From: Candidatus Poribacteria bacterium
Lineage (GTDB): Bacteria > Poribacteria > WGA-4E > WGA-3G
Assembly: GCA_026706025.1 (NCBI GenBank)
Contig: JAPOZO010000084.1
Coordinates: 1-64,000, forward strand
DNA length: 64,000 nucleotides
Direction of reading: 5' to 3'
Positions 17,197 to 25,066 of the stretch are shown here, piece after piece. Numbering within the stretch: position 1 is the first letter of the stretch; each line of letters begins with the position of its first letter. The notes beneath the pieces were generated by a model. The model did not search any database. It had not been told where the DNA came from and saw only the letters and a program-made list of their open reading frames with translations. The position numbers were made by a program, and so were the translations under genes.

Positions 17197-18189
17197 TTAT
17201 GATGTGGTTGTCATCAGGGCATGGGTACGGAGTTCATCTACAATCCCTAAAACACCATCGTAACTATCGCATGTAACAAGGCGGTAGCGAAAAGGTTTGA
17301 CGTGTGGAATACCTTTGAAATAGTTGGTATAGTGCCGCCGCATCTCCAATAGCCCGCGTCTTAAGCCTTTCCATTTGATGGAGAAATCGATATGCTTTCT
17401 AAAGACAGCGATGCGCTCATCTATAGAAGGATATGGGAGCAATTCTCCGGTCGCGAAATAGTGTTTTATTTCGTTGAAAATCCACGGATAGCCAATCGCG
17501 GCGCGTCCGATCATAATACCGTCAACGCCGTATTGTTTCCGCATCTGCGCTGCTTTTTGCGGACTGTCAACGTCTCCGTTCCCGAAGACAGGAATCGTCA
17601 TGCGAGGATTGTCTTTAATCCTACCGATGAGCGTCCAGTCTGCCTCGCCTTTATACATCTGTCGTCGGGTTCTACCGTGGATAGCAATGGCTTGGATACC
17701 GATATCCTGTAGGCGTTCTGCGACTTCAACGATGTATTTCGTATTGTCATCCCAACCGAGCCGGGTTTTGACGGTCACAGGTAGATCAGTGGTTTTCACC
17801 ATTTCATCAGTCATCTTCACCATTTTGGGTATGTCTTTCAAGATACCCGCCCCTGCGCCTTTACAGGTGACCTTCTTGACCGGACATCCGTAGTTAATGT
17901 CGATGATGTCGGGTTTGACCTTCTCAGTAATTTCGACAGCGGCGCGCATGGAATTAATATCGTGCCCAAAGATTTGGATACCGATAGGTCTCTCTGCCTC
18001 AAAGATGTCTAACTTGGCGACGCTGGGGGCAGCATCACGAATCAGTGCCTCGGAGGAGATGAATTCGGTATACATGATATCCGCGCCATTCTCCTTACAG
18101 ACCACGCGGAACGGTGGGTCGCTGACATCTTCCATCGGTGCGAGTAATAGTGGGAAATTTGGAATGTTGAGGTTGCCAATTGTTAACAT
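17197..18189 (-). CDS. dusB: tRNA-dihydrouridine synthase
   Basis: An FMN enzyme that reduces uridine to dihydrouridine in tRNA D-loops. The 330-residue TIM-barrel protein shows the FMN motif APMEDVSDPPFR near residue 17, the catalytic cysteine C102 in DINYGCPVKKV, and later VKTRLGWD and AIHGRTRRQMYKGEADW. These motifs match the DusB group; family assignment within Dus is by general resemblance. Upstream of dapF with a repeat-bearing 168-base gap, it may be transcribed separately. Confidence 0.9.
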   Translation of the reverse strand: MLTIGNLNIPNFPLLLAPMEDVSDPPFRVVCKENGADIMYTEFISSEALIRDAAPSVAKLDIFEAERPIGIQIFGHDINSMRAAVEITEKVKPDIIDINYGCPVKKVTCKGAGAGILKDIPKMVKMTDEMVKTTDLPVTVKTRLGWDDNTKYIVEVAERLQDIGIQAIAIHGRTRRQMYKGEADWTLIGRIKDNPRMTIPVFGNGDVDSPQKAAQMRKQYGVDGIMIGRAAIGYPWIFNEIKHYFATGELLPYPSIDERIAVFRKHIDFSIKWKGLRRGLLEMRRHYTNYFKGIPHVKPFRYRLVTCDSYDGVLGIVDELRTHALMTTTS

Positions 18190-18227
18190 GATATGTTATT
18201 TATAGATAATATTTCAGAAGTTTATAG

Positions 18228-18512
18228 TTATTGAATCTGTCTCATATATTCGTCGTGTTTTCCTATCCAAAACCAGACGAGGGTGCCATCTTCTTCACGT
18301 GCTAAAGCAGGATAGTTTCTACTGATTCGTACAGACCACCGAGTTTTCCCAACCCTTTTAAAATTTAGAGATGGGTGTTCGGGATCTCGATTCAGTAAAG
18401 CAAAATTCTTATCTGCGCGGCGTTGAATCTCCCGCGGAAGGCTGTGATAGCATGCCCAAAATGCTTGGTTAGTTTTATAGATCTTTGCACCTACCTGCCC
18501 GCAAATCCTCAA
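18228..18512 (-). CDS. RelE/ParE-like toxin
   Basis: This is a small basic protein of up to 94 residues. The core pattern FWACYHSLPREIQRRADKNF, then LNFKRVGKTRWSVRI and ALAREEDGTLVWFWIGKHDEY matches the RelE/ParE toxin fold (mRNA interferase or gyrase poison families). The start is uncertain. TTG at 18512 is the only usual start codon before the conserved core and has a poor ribosome-binding site, suggesting coupling to the upstream gene, which it overlaps by 38 bases. The overlap and gene order (antitoxin first) fit a type II toxin-antitoxin operon. Confidence 0.75.
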   Translation of the reverse strand: MRICGQVGAKIYKTNQAFWACYHSLPREIQRRADKNFALLNRDPEHPSLNFKRVGKTRWSVRISRNYPALAREEDGTLVWFWIGKHDEYMRQIQ

Positions 18513-18777
18513 GGACGTTCTTATCCAGTTTATCGAGTTTACCCGTTTTAGCGTCCTCTTCCAACTGCTTATCCCACGCTTCCCAGTCAGCTTCTAAAGT
18601 TTCATACAGCGTATTTTCGAGGACTTCCAGTAACGCTTCTTGCGTCCTGCCCTCGCATTTTACTTTGGGGTGCTCTTGTATCCAACCTATCCATCCGTCG
18701 CCATTTTTTTGGATGTGGGCAGTATAGGTTGTCTCGTATTCTGAATCGTAGATTTCAACGGTTTGAATTTTTTCCAT
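18475..18777 (-). CDS. HicB-like antitoxin partner
   Basis: The 100-residue acidic protein starts at an ATG with a perfect AAGGAGG ribosome-binding site. The N-terminal half, YTAHIQKNGDGWIGWI followed by a GRTQEALLEVLENTL helix, resembles the HicB partial RNase-H fold of antitoxins. The C-terminal half is a charged helix that could wrap the toxin. HicB-type folds usually pair with HicA; pairing with a RelE/ParE toxin is a hybrid arrangement. A consensus promoter and a central palindrome lie just upstream, consistent with autoregulation. Confidence 0.65.
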   Translation of the reverse strand: MEKIQTVEIYDSEYETTYTAHIQKNGDGWIGWIQEHPKVKCEGRTQEALLEVLENTLYETLEADWEAWDKQLEEDAKTGKLDKLDKNVLEDLRAGRCKDL

Positions 18778-18815
18778 GTCTACCTCCTTATGTTCAACCT
18801 GTTTACGATAAAGTT

Positions 18816-18844
18816 ATTATACCCACTTGTGGTGTGAATGTCAA
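18816..18844 (-). promoter_or_regulatory. Consensus sigma70 promoter of the toxin-antitoxin operon
   Basis: On the minus strand TTGACA (18844-18839) is followed by exactly 17 bases and TATAAT (18821-18816), both perfect matches. The antitoxin ATG lies 39 bases downstream of the -10. Confidence 0.85.
18823..18832. promoter_or_regulatory. Candidate operator palindrome inside the promoter
   Basis: CCACTTGTGG lies in the -35/-10 spacer of the toxin-antitoxin promoter: CCAC and GTGG around a TT centre. A site here would block RNA polymerase, as expected for antitoxin autoregulation. Function is inferred from position only. Confidence 0.4.
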
Positions 18845-18857
18845 GGCGATTTGACGC

Positions 18858-18886
18858 TTGACACTTTTCCTGTTTCGTGATAGATA
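18858..18886 (+). promoter_or_regulatory. Putative sigma70 promoter of the P-loop kinase gene
   Basis: TTGACA at 18858-18863, a 17-base spacer, then TAGATA at 18881-18886. It diverges from the toxin-antitoxin promoter 14 bases away. Confidence 0.45.
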
Positions 18887-18951
18887 TAAAGACAGATAAA
18901 CTGTGGAACACTGTCTATTCATCACACCAATTCAGTAGCGAGGTCTTTTCT

Positions 18952-19668
18952 ATGAGATGTATCTTTGTCGGCATTGAGTATGCGGGAAAATCGACATTAG
19001 TCAATCTATTGACAAACTATTATCAACACCGAAAATTACGGGTTCATGTAGACGATCATTTTACGATCCCAGATTCGACGCTGAGTCCTGAATCGAGAGC
19101 GGCGTATATCCACTTCCCGGACGATGTGAAAGAGCGGATGCAGCGCATGCAGCTTCAGTATCACGTTGAGGTTATCAAAAATTATCCGAATACGATGATC
19201 GCGGGGTGGCACATTGAGGAACTGGTCTATTCGTCATTTTATGGTGATGATCCTGAGAGTCCATATTACTCGAAGTATCACATCAATGCGCAGCGTGGGT
19301 ATGAAACACAAGTAATTGAAGCGCGGTTGCCGGATGTCGTGATGATCCATGTGACGGCAAGCGATGCGGCGATTGAAGAACGCATGGCGACAGACCCACA
19401 CGAGTACCAGATCATCAAGAAAGCCGACATCCCAGAACTCAAACGCCTTTTTCAGGAAGAGATTGATAGGTCACTCTTTTCGCACAGTGGGCGTAAGATT
19501 GTGTTGGATACAACAGACAAAACGCCCACCGAATCGCTTGATGAGCTGCTACTGCTTTCTGAACCGCTAATTACATTTGGCGAGCTCGCTGTTCGTGCGA
19601 TGGACGTGCCAGAAGATGATTATCAGGTCCATTATGAAAATGGTGTGCGGAAGATGGTGCCGGTGTAG
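18952..19668 (+). CDS. P-loop nucleoside/nucleotide kinase-like protein
   Basis: The start was set at the ATG at 18952, preceded by GAGG, because the P-loop begins right after it; an upstream in-frame start would add 25 atypical residues. The 238-residue protein has Walker A GIEYAGKST at 7-15 and a DDHFT segment resembling the substrate-binding region of thymidylate-kinase-like enzymes. The exact substrate is unclear. The gene stands alone, divergent from the toxin-antitoxin pair. Confidence 0.6.
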   Translation: MRCIFVGIEYAGKSTLVNLLTNYYQHRKLRVHVDDHFTIPDSTLSPESRAAYIHFPDDVKERMQRMQLQYHVEVIKNYPNTMIAGWHIEELVYSSFYGDDPESPYYSKYHINAQRGYETQVIEARLPDVVMIHVTASDAAIEERMATDPHEYQIIKKADIPELKRLFQEEIDRSLFSHSGRKIVLDTTDKTPTESLDELLLLSEPLITFGELAVRAMDVPEDDYQVHYENGVRKMVPV

Positions 19669-19751
19669 GGTATTAACAAAATGGCGGAGTTAGAATGCAG
19701 ATCGCATTTGGGCGAGTACGCCGCAAAACCCCGCCATCGAAAAGAGCAGGG

Positions 19752-20825
19752 TTATCTGCTTAAAGGGTGTTCGCGGTTCGCAATCGGGAAAGGAACGCGT
19801 TCTCCTGTCAGCTGGGATTCGTACGCGCCGAGGATCATCTCCAATGCCGCGACAGCGTCTTCGGCTGCGGAAATGGGTTTTCGATCGTTTTCGGCAGCAT
19901 CAATGAGATCGCGAATCGCGAGTTCGTTGCCACTGGAGAACGGCGTATCGTCTAAGTCAATGGCTTCCCACGCTTGGTCTGGGTTTGAAGGCACGAGTAC
20001 CGGATAGGGGTAGACCATGAGTCGATTTGCGACATCACCGCGAAGTGAGAATATGCCTTCGCTGCCAACGATCTCCATGCCGTATCTGCCGGAGCCAGCC
20101 TGATCTCTCCGGGACTGAAAGAAGCCAGAGACACCGCTTTTGAAAGCGAAGTAACTATTGATGCAATCACCCGCGACGGGGCCGACAGGCTCTGTCGGTT
20201 CGTGGTCACCGCCATAAGCGACCTCTTTGCCGTCTGTGGTGACATGCGACTGCATCCATGCGACATCGCCGACGAAGAAACGCATCATATTAAATAGGTG
20301 TGTACCGAGGACAATCATATCCTCACCGCCGCCGCGTCTATCTTGTTTTCCGCTGGCATAGATGGCTTGGATCGCCCCAATTTTCCCATCGTTAAGCATC
20401 TCCCGAATCGCATGTGTCGCTGGAAGATAGACCGCCTGATGCGCCACAGCGACCTTTAACCCGTTCGCTTTCGCTGTCTCAACGATTACATCACCGTCAG
20501 CGAGTGTACTCGTCATCGGTTTCTCGGAGTAGACGTGGCAACCTGCCTCAAGACAAGCGGTCACCATAGCGAGGTGTTCTGAGGTCCAGCGCGGACAGAC
20601 GCTCACGAGGTTGAGATCCTCTTTTTCAAGCATCGCCCGATAATCGGCGTAACTGCGCAATGCCCCCGCTTCCGCGGCAGCTTTTTCTCTACCTTCTTCG
20701 TTCGGATCAGAGACAGCGATAAATTCGACATTCTCTATGTCTTTGTATGGGGTATGAAGTCCGTGTCCGAAATTGCCAGCACCGGTATGTCCGATTGCAG
20801 CGGCGCGATATGTTTTCTGGCTCAT
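19752..20825 (-). CDS. Gfo/Idh/MocA-family oxidoreductase
   Basis: The start is the ATG at 20825 with GGAGT five bases upstream. The 357-residue NAD(P)-dependent enzyme has an N-terminal Rossmann fold (AAIGHTGAGNFGHGLH), the family motif SEKPM near residue 106, and a C-terminal alpha/beta domain beginning around HLFNMMRFF. Family members act on sugars and inositols. It lies 25 bases downstream of the D-2-hydroxyacid dehydrogenase, so both probably serve the same carbohydrate or polyol catabolic route; the substrate is unknown. Confidence 0.88.
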   Translation of the reverse strand: MSQKTYRAAAIGHTGAGNFGHGLHTPYKDIENVEFIAVSDPNEEGREKAAAEAGALRSYADYRAMLEKEDLNLVSVCPRWTSEHLAMVTACLEAGCHVYSEKPMTSTLADGDVIVETAKANGLKVAVAHQAVYLPATHAIREMLNDGKIGAIQAIYASGKQDRRGGGEDMIVLGTHLFNMMRFFVGDVAWMQSHVTTDGKEVAYGGDHEPTEPVGPVAGDCINSYFAFKSGVSGFFQSRRDQAGSGRYGMEIVGSEGIFSLRGDVANRLMVYPYPVLVPSNPDQAWEAIDLDDTPFSSGNELAIRDLIDAAENDRKPISAAEDAVAALEMILGAYESQLTGERVPFPIANREHPLSR

Positions 20826-20850
20826 TTTTACTCCATTTCTGTGTTGTGGT

Positions 20851-21798
20851 TTAGTATCCCTTCTGCTTATCAACAACGTTGACTAAGGGTTCACCTGCCA
20901 CATAGTGGTGTAGATTATCAATAAAGAGTTGCATGGCGCGCCTCCGAATGTGCTGTGAGGCACCCGCACTGTGTGAAGTTAGGATCACGTTTTGCTGTTC
21001 CCACAATGGGTTCTCCGGCGGGCACGGTTCTGTATAGGTCACATCTAACCCCGCCCCCGCTAATTTTCCACTCTGAAGTGCTGCTACTAATGCTGCTTCA
21101 TCGATTACCTTACCTCGACTAATATTCACCACGTAACTATCATCTGGCATCTGATTGAACTGCGCATGTGACAGGAGTTTATGCGTTTCCGGGGTGCTCG
21201 GGCAGCACACGACAAGGATGTGTGACTTCGCGAGAAACGCCATCAACCCATCTAAACCGAAGAGTTCTGAGATTGTATCAGGTTTATCAATCGGTTCGGC
21301 ATCAGCGGCGATGACGTTAAATTCAAATGCTTGTGCGCGTGCTGCAATTGCCTTTCCGATACCACCGAGTCCAAGAATACCCATCGTCATCCCTGCGAGT
21401 TCAATACACGGCACACGCTCCCAATGCTTTGTTTTCATGAACTCCAATTGTGTAGGGATTTGCCGGGTAATAGACAAAAGTAAAGCGAAGGCGTGTTCTG
21501 CGATCTGTGTGCCGTACAAGCCTCGACAATTGGTAAGCATGACATCACTATCTTTGAATGCCGGATACATAAACCCTTCCACACCAGCATGGGGTTGGTG
21601 TACCCAGCGTAACGCGGTCGCCTCTGGCATTGTATCCTCGCCGATGTGTCCGAACAAGATTTCAATATCAGCGATGTGTTCACGCAAGGGTTCGCCGTGC
21701 GGTAAAAAGCGCACTTCAACACCGGTAGGGACATCTGAGAGCATTGCTTCAATTTCTGGTGCTTGACGGCTGCCGATTAGAGTTTTCAGCGTATCCAT
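20851..21798 (-). CDS. D-2-hydroxyacid dehydrogenase family protein
   Basis: The ATG at 21798 follows GGAGAG. The 315-residue protein has the NAD-binding motif GLGGIGKAIAARA, the arginine loop NISRGKVIDE, the catalytic glutamate in TYTEPCP and the catalytic histidine in LTSHSAG. These make up the complete active-site set of the family (glyoxylate/hydroxypyruvate-type reductases). Substrate specificity cannot be read from the sequence. It forms a likely operon with the downstream Gfo/Idh/MocA gene. Confidence 0.88.
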   Translation of the reverse strand: MDTLKTLIGSRQAPEIEAMLSDVPTGVEVRFLPHGEPLREHIADIEILFGHIGEDTMPEATALRWVHQPHAGVEGFMYPAFKDSDVMLTNCRGLYGTQIAEHAFALLLSITRQIPTQLEFMKTKHWERVPCIELAGMTMGILGLGGIGKAIAARAQAFEFNVIAADAEPIDKPDTISELFGLDGLMAFLAKSHILVVCCPSTPETHKLLSHAQFNQMPDDSYVVNISRGKVIDEAALVAALQSGKLAGAGLDVTYTEPCPPENPLWEQQNVILTSHSAGASQHIRRRAMQLFIDNLHHYVAGEPLVNVVDKQKGY

Positions 21799-21830
21799 GC
21801 ATCTCTCCATTTCTGACGACAGGTATTTGT

Positions 21831-22118
21831 TTAGCTACCAATTGAATCTGCTTGCTTTGCCCACTGAAAGTCCAATTCGCTGATACCGCCTGCATCATGG
21901 GTCGTTAGGTCGATTGTCACGCGGTTATAGACGTTGAACCATTCGGGATGGTGATTCATCGATTCAGCGACTAAAGCGAGTTGTGCCATGAACCCGAACG
22001 CCGTAACGAAGGTGTCAAACTGGAATTCCTTGTGCAGTTTACCGTCTTCGATCGTCCAACCGTCAACTTGTTCAAGGTTTGCTTGGATTTGAGCATCTGA
22101 GAGTTTTTTCGCTGCCAT
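21831..22118 (-). CDS. 4a-hydroxytetrahydrobiopterin dehydratase (PCD/DCoH)
   Basis: This 95-residue protein matches pterin-4a-carbinolamine dehydratase: [20 protein letters not shown] followed by [15 protein letters not shown] and [12 protein letters not shown] contains the conserved NHHPxW histidines and the THDxGG block. It recycles the pterin cofactor of aromatic amino-acid hydroxylases. No hydroxylase lies in the window. GGAGATAACCCA precedes the ATG. It is the first gene of the leftward cluster with the two dehydrogenases. Confidence 0.9.
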   Translation of the reverse strand: MAAKKLSDAQIQANLEQVDGWTIEDGKLHKEFQFDTFVTAFGFMAQLALVAESMNHHPEWFNVYNRVTIDLTTHDAGGISELDFQWAKQADSIGS

Positions 22119-22215
22119 TGGGTTATCTCCTCAAGGTGTGTATAGAAGTTGTCAAAACCATTTAGCCATCGCTGAACGGAAGCAATTTTTCACGCTACAG
22201 GATACCTAAATGGAA

Positions 22216-22244
22216 TTGCGCAAAATTGTAGTGGAAAATATAAA
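22216..22244 (+). promoter_or_regulatory. Weak candidate promoter of the repeat-protein/selenoprotein operon
   Basis: TTGCGC at 22216-22221, a 17-base spacer and TATAAA at 22239-22244, about 110 bases before the ATG at 22354. Only the -10 is strong. Confidence 0.3.
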
Positions 22245-22353
22245 TAAATGCAAGTTAAAATAGTAACAACGGCACGCATCACAATATACTTAATTTTCAT
22301 GACACTCATCTCAATAGGAACAAATTTTTTGTTGACTATCATAGGAGGAACTA

Positions 22354-23580
22354 ATGCCAAACGCAAGAACGCTTTATTTTCCGGAAGTAGGTCCCCAATG
22401 GGAAGACTGGGTCCAAGTTATTAACGTAGGCACGGAAGAGACCCAAGTAAATATAATAGCCCGACATGCACAGAACGGGCAGCCGACATGGTCAGATCAA
22501 AAAGAGATAAGTCCCTTTGAATGCTGGACCCCGAACGTTGAGGCGATTAAACAGAACTCTTCGATGCAGTTTTCCGCAGATCAACCGATTGTCGCAGAAC
22601 GGCACATGCACAAGGATTCAAACATCCTTGATTTCGTTGGAGCCGCAGAGGAATATGAGACCGTCGGACTCCGACTATTTTTCCCAGAATTGGTTCCTGG
22701 CGCACATGACTGGTTTCGTTTTCTCAACGTTGGCGAAGCGGACGCGTTGGTCAACATAATCGTCCGGAACAGACGCGGTCATATTATCAGGCAACACCAT
22801 CACAGAATCAGACCGCAGTGCTGTTGGGACATCAATGAAGGTATAATGGGAAACGTCAGAGGCACACTTGAGGTTCAAAGCACACAGCCGATTGTCGGTG
22901 AACGGCACCTCCATTATCAAAGTGGCAAAACTTGTGTCGGGCAATATGGGCAGGTGATTACGGATGCACCCCGTACGCTCTATTTTCCAGAAACGGGACC
23001 GGCATGGCGTGACTGGGCAATCATCGTCAATGTCGGCAAAGAAACAGGTGAGGTTACACTGATTGCACATGAAGATGGAACCGGCAAACCTGTAAATACA
23101 ATGCAGCGCGAATTAGATCCTTTTGAATGTTGGATGCCGAAGATGGATGATATAAAAATCAAATCTTCCGTTTTGGTGCGCTCTGATCAACCCATCGTTG
23201 CGGAACGGCACATGCACGCCGACACTGAGATCGTTGACCTACCCGGCGCATCAGAGGAAGGCGGACACGTCGGGATTCGTCTGTTTTTCCCAGAGGTGGC
23301 GAGTGGTGCAAGAGATTGGTTCCGTTTCCTTAACGTCGGAGAGAGTGATGCCCTCGTAAACATCATTGTCCGTAACAAAAAAGGAGATACCCGCAGGCAA
23401 ATACATCGGCGGATTAAACCCTTCTGTTGTGCCGATGTAGATGAAGGCGCGATGGGGAATATCCGCGGTTCGGTTGAAGCACAAAGTTCACAACCCATTG
23501 TAGGGGAACGACATCTCCACTACCAGAGCGGACATAAAGGTGCTGTTGTTGGGGAATATGGCATCGTGATCGGAGAATAA
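22354..23580 (+). CDS. Four-repeat beta-rich protein with ERHMH/ERHLH motifs
   Basis: A perfect AGGAGG precedes the ATG. The 408-residue protein consists of four repeats of about 100 residues in an A-B-A'-B' order, so it arose by duplication of a two-repeat unit. A repeats carry RTLYFPE.GP.W.DW and QPIVAERHMH.D. B repeats carry RLFFPE.....DWFRFLNVGE, a CC pair and QPIVGERHLHYQSG. The layout recalls ~100-residue PIVAER-type surface repeats of Actinobacteria and Chloroflexi, but no signal peptide is seen. The HxH motifs could bind metal; this is inference. It is followed after three bases by the predicted selenoprotein. Confidence 0.65.
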   Translation: MPNARTLYFPEVGPQWEDWVQVINVGTEETQVNIIARHAQNGQPTWSDQKEISPFECWTPNVEAIKQNSSMQFSADQPIVAERHMHKDSNILDFVGAAEEYETVGLRLFFPELVPGAHDWFRFLNVGEADALVNIIVRNRRGHIIRQHHHRIRPQCCWDINEGIMGNVRGTLEVQSTQPIVGERHLHYQSGKTCVGQYGQVITDAPRTLYFPETGPAWRDWAIIVNVGKETGEVTLIAHEDGTGKPVNTMQRELDPFECWMPKMDDIKIKSSVLVRSDQPIVAERHMHADTEIVDLPGASEEGGHVGIRLFFPEVASGARDWFRFLNVGESDALVNIIVRNKKGDTRRQIHRRIKPFCCADVDEGAMGNIRGSVEAQSSQPIVGERHLHYQSGHKGAVVGEYGIVIGE

Positions 23581-23583
23581 AAA

Positions 23584-24156
23584 ATGGCATGGATCCAAAC
23601 TGTAGATGAAGCCGATGCAACCGGCATCGTGAAAGCGGAATACGATGCTGCGATCGCGCGTGCTGGGGAACTTTACAATATCGTCAAACTCTTTAGTGCG
23701 AGACCGAAAAGCATGCGTGCTTTCGTTGAACTCTATAAAGTGGTGATGCACGATGAGGATTGCCCGCTGAGTCAGATGCAGCGCGAAATGATTGCGACTG
23801 TTGTCTCAAAAGTGAATGAATGCGACTACTGAATTATTGCACATGCAGATGAATTGCGGGCACAATTCACGGACACACAAATTGGGCAGATAATCACAGA
23901 TTTCCAGACAGCGGATATTGACGAAACCACGAAAGCGATCTTGGAATTTGCCGTTAAGGTGACAAAAGCAGCATCCACTATCACACCGACAGACTTAGAC
24001 CATCTCCGCAGTTATGGACTCACTGATGAGGCACTCTTTGCTATTGTGGAGATCGTCGGTTTTTTCAACTACGTAAATCGGATCGCGGATGCTTTCGGAA
24101 TTGAATTAGATGATTTTTTGCAACAAAGGAGGAATTTTAATGAATCTAACGGATAA
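23584..24156 (+). CDS. Predicted selenoprotein: AhpD-like/peroxidase-related carboxymuconolactone decarboxylase family, Sec at residue 83
   Basis: Two abutting open frames (23584-23832 and beyond) are in the same frame, separated only by the TGA at 23830-23832. Read through, they give a 190-residue protein aligning end to end with peroxidase-related AhpD-like enzymes. The TGA falls exactly on the second cysteine of the redox motif: VNECDY-U-IIAHADELR, where relatives have CxYCxxxH. A bacterial-type SECIS hairpin follows (23850-23869). GGAGAATAAAAA precedes the ATG. It sits between the four-repeat protein and an SDR with three-base and overlapping junctions, so one operon is likely. It probably reduces peroxides or related oxidants with the CxxU pair. 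The alternative is a nonsense pseudogene. Confidence 0.85.
23850..23869 (+). promoter_or_regulatory. Candidate bacterial SECIS element
   Basis: TGAATTG at 23850-23856 pairs perfectly with CAATTCA at 23863-23869 around the six-base loop CGGGCA. The loop starts 24 bases after the TGA, and its second base is G. This agrees with the general bacterial SECIS model: a hairpin shortly 3' of UGA with a G at the start of a small apical loop. It would recruit SelB for selenocysteine insertion. Confidence 0.75.
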
Positions 24157-24886
24157 AATTGCGATTGTGACAGGGGCGGGACAAGGTATCGGTAAAGCAA
24201 TTGCGCTGAGACTCGCGCAGGCAGGCGCGAATGTGGCTATCATGGATTTAAACATGGCGGCGGCTGAAGTGGTGGTGCAGGAAATCGAAGGTATTGGACG
24301 CAAAGCATTGCCCGTTCAAGCAGACGTATCGCAGTCCGCGTATGTCAACGCTGCAGTCGAAGAGGTGATTTCAACCTTCGGTCGCGTTGATATTCTCGTC
24401 AACAACGCCGGGATTGCGGGACGTACGCTGCCATTGACGGACTTGGAAGATGCGGACTGGGATGCCGTGATCGGTGTGAATCTCACAGGGGTGTTTCTCT
24501 GTTGTAAAGCAGTGATTGCACCGATGATCGCGCAGGATTATGGCAGGATTGTGAATATTGCCTCAATTGCTGGCAAAGAGGGAAATCCGACGCTTATCCC
24601 GTATTCGGTATCTAAGGCAGGGGTCATCTGTCTGACGAAGGCACTTGCTAAAGAGGTAACGGACTATAACATTCGTGTGAACGCGGTATCGCCTGCTGTG
24701 ATTCAAACACCTATTCTGGAAGGTATGGCACAATCGACGATTGACTATATGGTCGGCAAGATTCCGTTGGGGCGCGTAGGGAAACCCGAAGAGGTTGCGG
24801 CTGTCGTGAATTTCTTGGCTTCGGACGAGGCGAGTTTTGTGACGGGGCAATGCTATGATGTCAGCGGCGGAAGAGCGACATATTAA
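24140..24886 (+). CDS. Short-chain dehydrogenase/reductase (FabG-like)
   Basis: The ATG at 24140 has a perfect AAGGAGG and overlaps the end of the selenoprotein gene by 17 bases, showing coupling. The 248-residue protein has TGAGQGIG (residues 11-18), NNAG, the catalytic serine in IASIAG and the YSVSK catalytic Tyr-Lys pair. The sequence ends SFVTGQCYDVSGG, typical of classical SDRs related to 3-oxoacyl-ACP reductase. Given the operon it may reduce a carbonyl in the same pathway as the repeat protein and selenoprotein; the substrate is unknown. Confidence 0.88.
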   Translation: MNLTDKIAIVTGAGQGIGKAIALRLAQAGANVAIMDLNMAAAEVVVQEIEGIGRKALPVQADVSQSAYVNAAVEEVISTFGRVDILVNNAGIAGRTLPLTDLEDADWDAVIGVNLTGVFLCCKAVIAPMIAQDYGRIVNIASIAGKEGNPTLIPYSVSKAGVICLTKALAKEVTDYNIRVNAVSPAVIQTPILEGMAQSTIDYMVGKIPLGRVGKPEEVAAVVNFLASDEASFVTGQCYDVSGGRATY

Positions 24887-24912
24887 GTAATGAGTTGTCA
24901 GTTAAAGGAGTC

Positions 24913-25047
24913 ATCGGTTGTCAGTCGTCAGTTGTCAGTTAAGAGGTTTCTGATAGTCCATCACCTCTTTGTAACCGTTGTTACTGATTTGGGTAACAAC
25001 CGTAACAAAAAGACGTTAGCGAATCCAAACCCAGACTGACAACCGAT
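24913..25047. repeat. Inverted-repeat spacer element with inner hairpin
   Basis: ATCGGTTGTCAGT at 24913-24925 and ACTGACAACCGAT at 25035-25047 are a perfect 13-bp inverted repeat. Between them lies a second hairpin, GTTGTTAC (24977-24984) with GTAACAAC (24993-25000). The element belongs to the CAGTTGTCAG spacer family and sits between convergent genes, where it could terminate transcription both ways. Confidence 0.6.
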
Positions 25048-25066
25048 AACTGAAAACCAATAACTA

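Noticed and set aside
23584-23832. Reading the AhpD-like gene as a nonsense pseudogene
   Set aside because: The stop is TGA exactly at the redox cysteine position, a SECIS-like hairpin follows, and the downstream half is fully intact; selenocysteine explains all of this better.
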